The notes: generated from the letters alone by a model not told the origin. Numbered from the stretch's first letter, positions 1-6,946 are shown. The stretch: 9,214 bases of DNA from CAZKUN01 sp964555935 (GCA_964555935.1 CAZKUN010000322.1:1-9214), one strand, 5' to 3'. A program made the numbers and translations.

Positions 1-3000
1 GACGCCAGGCGTCTCGCAGCGGATTTCTAGGTCCAAGCGGTCATCCAAGTGGCCGGCAAGCTCCGCGTGGGTGCCGAGGGAGCGCCATCGGAGATCGTTG
101 AGTTTCTGCATCTCCTCGGCGACTTGCGGATGGACAGCCTGCTTGGTGTCTGCGTGTTGCTGGCGCAATTCCCGCTCGCGGTCGAGCATATCCTGCACGT
201 CTTGCGATTGCTCGGCCGCGAGCCGGACGATTCCGGGGATCGCTACGCCGCAGTTCTCATCGCCAATTACCAAGCCGCCCGCGTCGATGAAGGTCCGCAG
301 GGCGGCGGCCTCCTTCGCCGTAACGGCGGGCGTGTTGGGCAGAACGATCACATCGTAGCCGTCGAGCACGGTCGCGTCGGCGAAGGCGTCGTCATACAGC
401 ACGTCATATGGAACGCCCGTCGCGGTGATGGCCTTCATCATCCAGCCGCCCGACCACCAGCGCTCGTTGGAGTACAGACTTGCCGCGAGGGAGCGGATGA
501 CGGCGAGCTTCCGCGGCCGGTTGCGCCACTCGCGGATGAGTCGCCCGTAGGGTTGCCAGAGCCCCTCGCTGAGCGCGCTCATCTCGTCGATGACCTCGGG
601 GATGAACAGGCCGCCCTTCTCACCGGCTTTCTTGCCTTGCTCCCACGCGGCGTCGTCGTCGAGCCCCTCGAGACCGGCCTCCAACTCCTGAAGTGTCTGC
701 ATGCCGTCGCCGGACAGGACCCGGTGCCAGCCCCAGAACGTCATCAGCTCAATCGGGCGCGAGCAGCAGAGCCAGACCGCCTCGCGCAGCATGTCGGGCG
801 GGGGCGTTGCGGCGTAGGGGGCGGCGGTGCCGGGCTTGAACAGGAATTGGGGCATCCCGGTCGGGAGTGTCGCCAGGCCCTCGGAAATCGCCGACAGCGA
901 CTCCTGCACGGGGATCATGTTCTTCGGGTCCTGGTAGTAGACCCATTCCTGGGCGATGTCGGCCTTTGCGTAGCGGATGACCGGTGGGCAGCGCAGGATA
1001 GGTTCCAGGATGCATGTGATATCCGGGCGGATCGCGTGGATGGCATCAACCATCCGCTCGTTGAGCGCGACTTCACTGCCGAACTCCTTGTGCCACGCCT
1101 CGGTGAATCGCAAGAGCGGATCGTCCTCTGACGCAACGCCGTCGGGTGGTCGCCAATCGTCGCCCAGTAGCGTCGGCGACAGTCGGCTGAATGGCAATGC
1201 GATGTTCCACGCCTCGTCCTTTGGCACCATCCATGGCCGCATGTCGATGCCGAAGCGGCGCAGCACTTCGGCGCGGGCCTCTGGCGAGAAGTCAAGTTCG
1301 CTGTTCCACTCGGTGTTGACGATGCTGGCCACGAAGCTCGGGTAGTGTTCAACCGCTCGCGCGTAAGCCTCGGCCTGCTCCGCGGCAGCTTGAAGCGCAT
1401 CCGGGCTGCGCGGGTTCNNNNNNNNNNGTGGGAAGCCGCTCGGGCCGCGCAGATGGGAGAAGGCGAAGAGGCCCTCGCCGGCGGCCACGTCGATGGACGC
1501 GCTGTTTCCTGCATCAACGACGGTCACGCCGGCGAATCTCAGCCTGCGCTGCGTTTCGCGACTGCCACCGTACCACGAGACGATCTGGAACTGTTCGCGG
1601 TCCTTGCTCGGGCCGATCCTGATCGGGTAGATGGCGGCAGCTTCCTCCAGGCCCTCGGCAGCCCACGTGACGCGCGCATCGTATCGCCCCTGTCGGAGCC
1701 GGCTGGGCGTGATAGGAAGCGCGACCTCAGCGGATGCGTTGGCGGGGACAGACACCGTGACCGACACAGGTGCTAGCGGCGGGATCTCTACGGTGACTGC
1801 GAGTGCGCCGATGGGCCGATCGGATCGGTTGAGAGCGCGCAGTGGCACGTTGTAGGTGCCGAGATCGCGACCGAGACACCGGGGCGCGTTGGCCCACTGA
1901 ACGGTCACTTCCGGTGCCAGAGGCAGGGGAGCGGCCCGGCCAGCCAACGCCGCGACCTCGTCCGCCGTCAGGGCACGATTGAAGCTAGCGAACTCGTCCA
2001 CGACGCCGTCCGCGCATGTCAGCGGCGCTCGGTGCGAGCTGCCGATGGTGTACCGGTACGTTCCCCCCGCCAGACGATCCGTGTCGATCTCTCCGGGTCC
2101 GGCTGTGCCCGCCGGCTCGCCATCAACGTAGAGCGCGGCGCCCGTCTCATCCCAGCACAGCGCGACATGCGCCCACGTGTTGGGCTTGAGAGCGATCGGA
2201 CTGATCGCCTTCTGCCCGCGAGCCGCGAAGTCGATCTTGCCGTCACCGCGCGCTGCGATGTAGAAGGGTTGGTCCCAGTAGTCGTTGACCTGGAAGAAGC
2301 GCTTCACCGAGAGCATCTCGGATGGCTGAACCCACAAGGCGACGCACCCCGTGGCGGCATTGAACGTCTGAGGCGTGAGTGGGAGCTGGAACATCTCGAC
2401 GGCTCGTCGGGTCATCCCAGGCACCCAGGACGTGGGGGAGAGGCGGTTGGAGTAGTGTCGCCCCGCTTGCTCAACCTGCAAGCAGTCAACGTAGAACGTA
2501 GCTGCGTTGGGCGATGCGGACCGCGCGATCAACCGGAGGTCCATCGGGCTCGCAAGGGGTTGTCCTCCGAACTCCTCCATGCCGAGGTCATACGGCAGCA
2601 CCGTGAATACGCGCTGCCATTCGGTCGTGAGTTCGACTCGCGCCGGCTCGGACGCCGTGCCATTGGTCCGATCTTCGACCAGCAGCTCAACAGTCTCGCC
2701 ACCGACCTCTCCCCGGACGTAAGCCGAGCCGATGTACCGGAGGATCGCTGGCGCTTCGGCGGGCAGCGCTTCCGCGCCGTCGCCTGCCAATGCAGCCGTC
2801 ACCCGCAAGCCTGTCACGCCCACGAGCGGCTCGCTTGCCGCGAGGTCGGCGTCTCCAATCGCGACGAAACCACCGACCTCGCCCTCGGCCGCCGCCACTG
2901 GCAGCCAGTTCTGCATCCCGCGGCTGACATCGCCGTAGTCACCCGACTCGATGAAGAGTCCCTGTCCGAACCTGCCCTCGCGCCAGCGAGGCGTGTTCGC

Positions 3001-3240
3001 GGGCAACTCGCCGAGGCCGGCATCGAACGCGATCGACGGCCGCGAGAACGTGCCACGGACGCCGCCACCCGTGCCGAGGTAGGCATCGTCCGAGCCATCG
3101 AACGGGACATACACCAAGACAGACGACAATGCGTTGGCATCCTGAGGCCGCGATGCCGAGGGCCATGCCAACAGCGCCAAGGTGGCGATGACCAGCGACA
3201 CCTTGCGCGACCGGTAGAGACCGGCGAGCTTGGGTTCCAT
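1..3240 (-). CDS. Secreted LamG / glycoside-hydrolase-like multidomain protein (C-terminus beyond window)
   Basis: One frame stays open for 1080 codons from ATG at 3240 to the left edge, including four undetermined codons at the first N run; the stop lies outside. A TGA three nt upstream of the ATG (3244-3246) rules out a longer start; no strong ribosome binding site is visible. Seen: a basic N-terminus and hydrophobic stretch (residues 13-27) forming a signal peptide; a jelly-roll carbohydrate-binding-like region (about 35-270, with YVPFDGSDD and RFGQGLFIES); a LamG/concanavalin-like domain (about 276-435) ending in VDEFASFNRALTADEVAAL; an Ig-like sandwich (about 440-550); a TIM-barrel-like region (about 555-840) with NTEW (Glu644), CILEPIL (Glu746) and TFWGWH; and a segment like the GH42 beta-galactosidase trimerisation domain (about 908-1005, GYDVIVLPNTP and FIDAGGLVIGDE). 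A charged, possibly coiled stretch follows. Inference: an exported polysaccharide-active enzyme. The substrate is unknown and the catalytic pair unproven. Confidence 0.82.
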   Translation of the reverse strand, partial: MEPKLAGLYRSRKVSLVIATLALLAWPSASRPQDANALSSVLVYVPFDGSDDAYLGTGGGVRGTFSRPSIAFDAGLGELPANTPRWREGRFGQGLFIESGDYGDVSRGMQNWLPVAAAEGEVGGFVAIGDADLAASEPLVGVTGLRVTAALAGDGAEALPAEAPAILRYIGSAYVRGEVGGETVELLVEDRTNGTASEPARVELTTEWQRVFTVLPYDLGMEEFGGQPLASPMDLRLIARSASPNAATFYVDCLQVEQAGRHYSNRLSPTSWVPGMTRRAVEMFQLPLTPQTFNAATGCVALWVQPSEMLSVKRFFQVNDYWDQPFYIAARGDGKIDFAARGQKAISPIALKPNTWAHVALCWDETGAALYVDGEPAGTAGPGEIDTDRLAGGTYRYTIGSSHRAPLTCADGVVDEFASFNRALTADEVAALAGRAAPLPLAPEVTVQWANAPRCLGRDLGTYNVPLRALNRSDRPIGALAVTVEIPPLAPVSVTVSVPANASAEVALPITPSRLRQGRYDARVTWAAEGLEEAAAIYPIRIGPSKDREQFQIVSWYGGSRETQRRLRFAGVTVVDAGNSASIDVAAGEGLFAFSHLRGPSGFPXXXXNPRSPDALQAAAEQAEAYARAVEHYPSFVASIVNTEWNSELDFSPEARAEVLRRFGIDMRPWMVPKDEAWNIALPFSRLSPTLLGDDWRPPDGVASEDDPLLRFTEAWHKEFGSEVALNERMVDAIHAIRPDITCILEPILRCPPVIRYAKADIAQEWVYYQDPKNMIPVQESLSAISEGLATLPTGMPQFLFKPGTAAPYAATPPPDMLREAVWLCCSRPIELMTFWGWHRVLSGDGMQTLQELEAGLEGLDDDAAWEQGKKAGEKGGLFIPEVIDEMSALSEGLWQPYGRLIREWRNRPRKLAVIRSLAASLYSNERWWSGGWMMKAITATGVPYDVLYDDAFADATVLDGYDVIVLPNTPAVTAKEAAALRTFIDAGGLVIGDENCGVAIPGIVRLAAEQSQDVQDMLDRERELRQQHADTKQAVHPQVAEEMQKLNDLRWRSLGTHAELAGHLDDRLDLEIRCETPGV
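1418..1427. other. Assembly gap (10 N) inside the glycosidase-like gene
   Basis: Ten N interrupt the minus-strand gene. The flanking codons read GPSGFP on one side and NPRSPDALQ on the other, in the same frame, so the placeholder length keeps the frame. The gap falls between strands of the barrel-like region. True missing length cannot be told from the sequence. Confidence 0.95.
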
Positions 3241-3415
3241 GCGTCATGACTTCGCCCGACCGGGCGGCGATCCTCCTGAGCCGACTGCGCGCCACCGGTC
3301 AATGATTCTCGGTGTCGGTGTTAACGAATCGGCCAGGTCGTGCGTCTGTGTCTGTGGGAGGGCAGACAGGCCTGTGGTTACGGACCGACTTGGACGCGCC
3401 ATTCCGCGACGCGCG
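3241..3415. promoter_or_regulatory. Divergent intergenic region between glycosidase-like gene and sigma operon
   Basis: 175 nt separate the two divergent start codons, so promoters for both directions must lie here or inside the coding ends. I see no convincing -35/-10 pair and no classical ECF motif (GGAAC with a CGT-type -10). Small palindromes GTCATGAC (3243-3250) and GTTAAC are present but unremarkable. A GGGAGGG ribosome-binding-like sequence at 3356-3362 precedes an in-frame GTG at 3374. Confidence 0.4.
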
Positions 3416-3967
3416 ATGAGCACGTATGACGATGGGCAGTTGGTCGAGTTGGCGCGCGCCGGAACGCGGGCGGCCTTCGACGAGCTGTTCCGCCGGCACG
3501 GCCGCAGAGTGCATGACTTCGCGTATCACATGCTGAGCGACGCGGACGGGGCGGACGATGTGGTTCAGGAGGTCTTCCTGCGCGTTCATGGCGGCCTGCG
3601 GAAGTTCCGGGGGCAATGCCCCGTAGGGAATTGGATCATGCGGATCGCCGTGAACGAGTGCATATCGCAGAGGCGCCGTTCCCGGCGACGCAAGGCCGAG
3701 GGCCCGCTCTCCGATGCGGTCGAGGCCAGCGCTCTAGTCCATGCTCAACCCGACGACGGTATCGATATTCGCCAGGCACTGGCGAGACTCCGACCGGCTG
3801 AGCGCGCGCTAATCGTGATGGGTGGTGTGGTCGGGATGAGCTATGCCGAGATTGGCGAGATCACCGGGTGCTCTGCATCCGTGGTTGGCGTGAAACTGCA
3901 CCGAGCGAGAATGAAGCTCAGGCACGAGTTGGGGGACACGATGACGGGGAGTGCGGACCATGACTGA
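3416..3967 (+). CDS. ECF-type RNA polymerase sigma factor
   Basis: A 183-residue sigma-70-family factor of usual ECF length. Region 2 covers about residues 18-88: FDELFRRHGRRVHDF, then the core-binding helix DADGADDVVQEVFLRV, then GNWIMRIAVNECISQRRR. Region 4 covers about residues 117-172: ALARLRPAERALIVM followed by the helix-turn-helix MSYAEIGEITGCSASVVGVK and LHRARMKLRHEL. The linker is short and there is no extra C-terminal domain. ATG at 3416 fits family N-termini (MSTYDDGQLVELARAG) but has no clear ribosome binding site. An in-frame GTG at 3374 lies 11 nt after GGGAGGG (3356-3362) and would add 14 residues. The stop overlaps the start of the anti-sigma gene, indicating co-translation. 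Inference: kept inactive by the downstream anti-sigma factor until an envelope signal releases it. Which ECF subgroup it belongs to I cannot tell. Confidence 0.92.
   Translation: MSTYDDGQLVELARAGTRAAFDELFRRHGRRVHDFAYHMLSDADGADDVVQEVFLRVHGGLRKFRGQCPVGNWIMRIAVNECISQRRRSRRRKAEGPLSDAVEASALVHAQPDDGIDIRQALARLRPAERALIVMGGVVGMSYAEIGEITGCSASVVGVKLHRARMKLRHELGDTMTGSADHD
3946..3951 (+). promoter_or_regulatory. Ribosome binding site of anti-sigma gene
   Basis: GGGGAG lies 8 nt before ATG 3960 and inside the end of the sigma gene. It favours ATG 3960 over the in-frame GTG at 3951 and supports translational coupling. Confidence 0.6.
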
Positions 3968-4874
3968 CCGAGCGTGCCGCGAACACGCGGAAGCCATCGG
4001 CCGACTTGTCGACGGCGAGTTGGATGACGCCGGTGCTGCCGGCGCGCGGGCCCATGTTGCCGCGTGTGCCCCGTGCCGCGAGGGATTCCATGTGGACCGG
4101 AAAGCGCGGGAGGCGTTAGCATCGGCGGACGCCCCACCCATGCGCGGCGATGCTCTGGGGCGCCTGCACGCGTCGATCGACGCGCGGGCATCCCGAAGCA
4201 TGGCCCGCCCCTGGGTGCCGGTGCTGATTGGCGTGACGGCTGTGGTGGTGCTGGCTACCGCGATTGTCGCGTCGCGCGGGTACCTGACTCCGGTCGAGGC
4301 GCCCGACGTTTCGGCTCAGACTCCTCGCCCCGTGATCCGTGGCCCGCTAACGGTATTGCCGGACCCCGAGCCGGTTGAGCCCGTCGTGGCGGAGCCAGCG
4401 CCTCCTGACCCGGCGCCAGCCATACTGACGTCACTGCCAGAGCCGAAGCCCCCCAAGCCCAGACCACGCCGGCAAACGCGGCGGCGAGCAACTCCCGTCC
4501 GAAACGAGCCCGAGAGCGATGACTCATCGATCATCATCACGGTGTTGGACCCCGACGTCAGCCAGGCGCTATCGGACGCCATCAGACCGCGTCCGGGCAA
4601 GACGGTAATCATCGCCAACATTCCCGGCGAAGACGGCGAGCCGGGCCAGTTGTGGAGCGTCTGTCGGACCGTCTCCGATGACTCGACGATCGATCACGTG
4701 GAGGTCTTCGTCGGTCCGCTCGACGAGACCCCGCCGACTGATGTGGAATCTGAAACAGTGGAGGCCGAAAGCCATGACCCGTCTGAGGAAACCGAAGGCG
4801 ATCTACCAGGCATGGACGATGCTGATGCTGGTGGCGATCTTGGCCATCGCGCCGATCCAACTGGGCCTGTGTGA
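3960..4874 (+). CDS. Membrane anti-sigma factor, zinc-finger type, with long proline-rich extracytoplasmic part
   Basis: 304 residues. The N-terminal cytoplasmic part has the zinc-binding anti-sigma pattern: Cys6-x2-His9, then His32-x3-Cys36-x2-Cys39 (AHVAACAPC). One transmembrane helix spans about residues 84-106 (VLIGVTAVVVLATAIVA). The outer part begins with a proline-rich stretch (about 122-180) that changes from acidic Pro-Glu-rich (DPEPVEPVVAEPAPPDP) to basic Pro-Lys/Arg-rich (PEPKPPKPRPRR), much as the periplasmic spacer of TonB does. It is followed by a compact region (about 188-255, SIIITVLDPDV to DHVEVFVGPL) that I do not recognise, and an acidic tail. Start ATG 3960 overlaps the sigma stop by 8 nt (ATGACTGA). 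The last 33 codons overlap the next gene in another frame. Family knowledge: such proteins bind and inhibit the adjacent sigma factor. Inference: the outer region receives the signal, perhaps from the STN protein encoded next. Confidence 0.85.
   Translation: MTDRACREHAEAIGRLVDGELDDAGAAGARAHVAACAPCREGFHVDRKAREALASADAPPMRGDALGRLHASIDARASRSMARPWVPVLIGVTAVVVLATAIVASRGYLTPVEAPDVSAQTPRPVIRGPLTVLPDPEPVEPVVAEPAPPDPAPAILTSLPEPKPPKPRPRRQTRRRATPVRNEPESDDSSIIITVLDPDVSQALSDAIRPRPGKTVIIANIPGEDGEPGQLWSVCRTVSDDSTIDHVEVFVGPLDETPPTDVESETVEAESHDPSEETEGDLPGMDDADAGGDLGHRADPTGPV
4760..4764 (+). promoter_or_regulatory. Ribosome binding site of STN-domain gene
   Basis: GGAGG lies 9 nt upstream of ATG 4774, within the anti-sigma coding region. 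It decides the start: upstream in-frame ATGs at 4678 and 4741 would put a long basic, non-signal-like stretch before the signal peptide. Confidence 0.65.
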
Positions 4875-6129
4875 GGGGGACGGAGCCGAGTCGCCGCCTG
4901 AGCCGCCTCCGACCATTAATCTGCATGCCACGGGAGCAGATGTCGCGGAGTTGGTGGAACTGCTCAGCAGAGCGACCGGGACGCGGATCGTCGTGCGAGC
5001 CGCGGGCTCAGCACCGGTGACGCTGAGCGTCGAGGACGTTAGTATTGACGGCGCATTGGACGCGGTGACCGGGGCCGCAGGCCTCGACTGGACCCGTCAG
5101 GGCGATATCATCGTGATCCGCGAGAGGCCGGCGGACGCGCGGCTTGAGTATCGGGTCCTGGATGACAATGCCCTCGCCCTGACGGTGAGGGAAGGGCCAG
5201 CCATCGTCCCCATACCGCCGCAGGCCGGCTTTGCCTTGACGGACCTGGTCGAGAGGGATCCGTCGTGGACGGCGTGGCGCGGCGACCTCGCGGAGGAACT
5301 GGGCGCGGAACCATTCATACCCATCAGTTGCACCGTCGATGACGGTAGACTGCGCCTGAAGGGATCGCTTTCGGGCGTGGTCGAGGATCTAACCGCGGCC
5401 GGTCTCGACATCTCGCTCGACCCCGGGCTCACCGTCGGCACGGCCGATACGGCCGTGGACTTGCCGTGGACGGAGGAGAGCACGGTGGAGCAGGTTGCTT
5501 TGCGGCTGTGCGTGGTCTTGAGCGCGGGTGATGTTGGCGTCTCGATGGTCCAGCACAAGGACGACGAGGGCAATCTGACCGACCGACTTCGCATCGTGCC
5601 AGCCAACCGATGGGGGGAGATGTTCGGGCGGATGCCGCCGCCGGTCCCCCCCGTTGCGGCGGGAGCCTTGCGCCTCGTCGAGCCGTTCATCGGGGTCGAT
5701 CAGATTGACCTCGGGAGGATCGTCCTCGACAATGCAACGCGCGCCTACGTGGACGCGGCGGGGGCCTTGAGGGTCGATCCGCTCGGGGCTGTGGCGTTCG
5801 AGCCGCTGGTCGAGAACGCGGACATCCCCGAGCCGATGCAGAAGCGGATTGATCTCGATCTCAAAGACGCGACTCTGACCGATGCCCTGGACGCGATTGC
5901 TGCGGAGCTAGGCCACCCAATCGAACTCGCGGACGGCGTCAACCGCGAAACGACTGTCACCGTCTCGCTCAAGCAGGCGCCGATTCATCAGGCGCTGCAG
6001 ACCATTGTCTTGCAGCTTGGGCTCATCCCCAAATACGAGCGGGGAGAGGCCTTCGATGGCGTCATAGTAGTGCCGCTGACCGTGTTCTACGGCACGGAAG
6101 GGCCTATTCAACCCGGAGTCAATCACTAG
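4774..6129 (+). CDS. Exported protein with repeated STN (secretin/TonB short N-terminal) domains, no barrel
   Basis: 451 residues starting at ATG 4774. A basic start and hydrophobic core (WTMLMLVAILAIAPIQLGL, residues 14-32) form a signal peptide. A clear STN-like domain spans about residues 47-116 (INLHATGADVAELVELL, TGTRIVV, APVTLSVEDVSIDGALDAV, GDIIVIRE). A second is at about 357-435 (KRIDLDLKDATLTDALDAI, GHPIELADG, ETTVTVSLKQAPIHQAL, DGVIVVPL). The middle (about 208-276) has a weaker unit of the same layout (LDISLDPGLTV, ESTVEQVALRL, RLRIVPA). Nothing resembling the secretin C-domain or a TonB-dependent barrel follows; the protein ends soon after the last unit. Family knowledge: STN domains occur at the N-terminus of secretins and of TonB-dependent transducers such as FecA, where they contact the anti-sigma regulator FecR. 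Last in the sigma/anti-sigma operon, so an envelope signalling partner is the likely role (inference). A pilus or secretion accessory part is possible. Confidence 0.8.
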   Translation: MTRLRKPKAIYQAWTMLMLVAILAIAPIQLGLCEGDGAESPPEPPPTINLHATGADVAELVELLSRATGTRIVVRAAGSAPVTLSVEDVSIDGALDAVTGAAGLDWTRQGDIIVIRERPADARLEYRVLDDNALALTVREGPAIVPIPPQAGFALTDLVERDPSWTAWRGDLAEELGAEPFIPISCTVDDGRLRLKGSLSGVVEDLTAAGLDISLDPGLTVGTADTAVDLPWTEESTVEQVALRLCVVLSAGDVGVSMVQHKDDEGNLTDRLRIVPANRWGEMFGRMPPPVPPVAAGALRLVEPFIGVDQIDLGRIVLDNATRAYVDAAGALRVDPLGAVAFEPLVENADIPEPMQKRIDLDLKDATLTDALDAIAAELGHPIELADGVNRETTVTVSLKQAPIHQALQTIVLQLGLIPKYERGEAFDGVIVVPLTVFYGTEGPIQPGVNH

Positions 6130-6161
6130 GCCCGCATCTCTTCGAGGTGGCTGATATCGCT

Positions 6162-6192
6162 GCGCCCCCCGAGCCGGGTTTCGGGGGGGCGC
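6162..6192 (+). terminator. Hairpin terminator of the sigma/anti-sigma/STN operon
   Basis: Starting 32 nt after the STN gene stop, GCGCCCCCCGA (6162-6172) pairs with TCGGGGGGGCGC (6181-6192), one extra G bulged, across an 8-nt loop. The following TTCCATTT is only a weak T-tract, so termination may be partial or factor-aided. It separates this operon from ribB. Confidence 0.65.
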
Positions 6193-6211
6193 TTCCATTT
6201 AGCGCCGCCCC

Positions 6212-6240
6212 TTGCGCGTCGGCGCGGGTTCGGCTACCAT
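6212..6240 (+). promoter_or_regulatory. Putative sigma-70-like promoter for ribB
   Basis: TTGCGC (6212-6217) and TACCAT (6235-6240) are separated by exactly 17 nt, just after the terminator and 70 nt before the ribB start. Three of six and four of six bases match consensus, so this is suggestive only; the position is what makes it credible. Confidence 0.35.
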
Positions 6241-6249
6241 AGCTGCCTT

Positions 6250-6279
6250 GCCGCCCGGATACGATTGCCGACAGGCGGC
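6250..6279 (+). other. Hairpin in the ribB leader
   Basis: GCCGCC (6250-6255) pairs with GGCGGC (6274-6279), and CGG (6256-6258) with CCG (6268-6270), leaving a 3-nt bulge ACA and a 9-nt loop. It lies between the putative promoter and the ribosome binding site. The conserved FMN riboswitch elements are not recognisable here. It may be chance in GC-rich DNA. Confidence 0.3.
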
Positions 6280-6295
6280 GTTGGTGATCCGTACC

Positions 6296-6300
6296 GGAGG
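6296..6300 (+). promoter_or_regulatory. Ribosome binding site of ribB
   Basis: GGAGG lies 10 nt before ATG 6311. The closer ATG at 6303 is only 2 nt from it and runs into a stop after one more codon, so 6311 is the start. Confidence 0.65.
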
Positions 6301-6310
6301 ATATGGACTG

Positions 6311-6946
6311 ATGACCGTTAATGAGGACGGACGTGGATTCGCGTCGCCCGAGGAGCTGGCCGCGGCCTTGGCTCGTGGCGAGATAGTGATCCTCGTCGAC
6401 CACGTGGATCGCGAGAACGAGGGCGACTTTGTGCTGGCCGCCGAGAAGGCGACGCAGGAACAGGTCGCCCTTATGCTGAGCAACGCGAACGGCGGACTGC
6501 TCTTTCTCGCTCTCGACGGAGAGCGGTGCGACGAACTGGATCTTCACCCGATGGTGACAGATAATACGGAGGTCAACCTGACTCCGTTTACGGTGTCCAT
6601 CGATGCTCGCGAGGGCATCCACACGGGGGTGTCCGTCCCCGATCGCATCCGCACGACGCAGATCGTGCTCGACCCGGACGCCAGGCCCGAAGACCTCGCG
6701 CGCCCGGGGCATCTCTTCCCTATTCGAGCATCGGCCAACGGCGTCTTGGATCGTCCCGGTCACACTGAGGGTTCGGTGGATCTGTGCCGACTTGGGGGGC
6801 TCTTCCCGGCTGCGCTGGGGTGTGAGATTCTCAAGCCGGATGGCGAGACGGCCGGCCTGCCGGTGTTCCATCAGCTCGCCGAGAAGCATGGCCTCCTGAT
6901 GGGTACTGTGGACGACCTGGTGGCTCTTCGCAGGCGCCAGGCGTAG
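6311..6946 (+). CDS. ribB: 3,4-dihydroxy-2-butanone 4-phosphate synthase
   Basis: Converts ribulose 5-phosphate to 3,4-dihydroxy-2-butanone 4-phosphate plus formate, supplying the four-carbon unit of riboflavin in the cytoplasm; the enzyme family needs Mg2+. The 211-residue length is that of a stand-alone RibB with no fused GTP cyclohydrolase II. Signature segments in order: DRENEGDFVLAAEKAT (33-48), TPFTVSIDAREGIHTGVS (91-108), RPGHLFPIRA (131-140), GVLDRPGHTEGSVDL (144-158) with metal-ligand-type His151 and Glu153, and LGCEILKPDGE. Start ATG 6311 has GGAGG 10 nt upstream; an in-frame ATG at 6212 would add 33 residues with no family counterpart. Oddity: the acidic loop, usually DDE(D/N)RENEGD, reads DHVDRENEGD, so two usually acidic positions are His31 and Val32. 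No other riboflavin gene is in the window, so it appears to be transcribed alone. Confidence 0.93.
   Translation: MTVNEDGRGFASPEELAAALARGEIVILVDHVDRENEGDFVLAAEKATQEQVALMLSNANGGLLFLALDGERCDELDLHPMVTDNTEVNLTPFTVSIDAREGIHTGVSVPDRIRTTQIVLDPDARPEDLARPGHLFPIRASANGVLDRPGHTEGSVDLCRLGGLFPAALGCEILKPDGETAGLPVFHQLAEKHGLLMGTVDDLVALRRRQA

Noticed and set aside
49..3249. Long plus-strand open frames (360 codons at 49-1131 and 405 codons at 2032-3249).
   Set aside because: They lie antisense to the 1080-codon minus-strand gene, have biased Arg/Gly/Val/Leu-rich composition with no recognisable domain, and lack ribosome binding sites. The opposite frame has a signal peptide and clear domains.
6130..6310. Possible FMN riboswitch before ribB.
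   Set aside because: None of the conserved FMN-element segments could be found, and about half the space is taken by the upstream operon's terminator.
6303..6311. A two-codon upstream open frame (ATG GAC TGA) whose stop overlaps the ribB start.
   Set aside because: Its ATG is only 2 nt from GGAGG, too close for normal initiation; likely chance.
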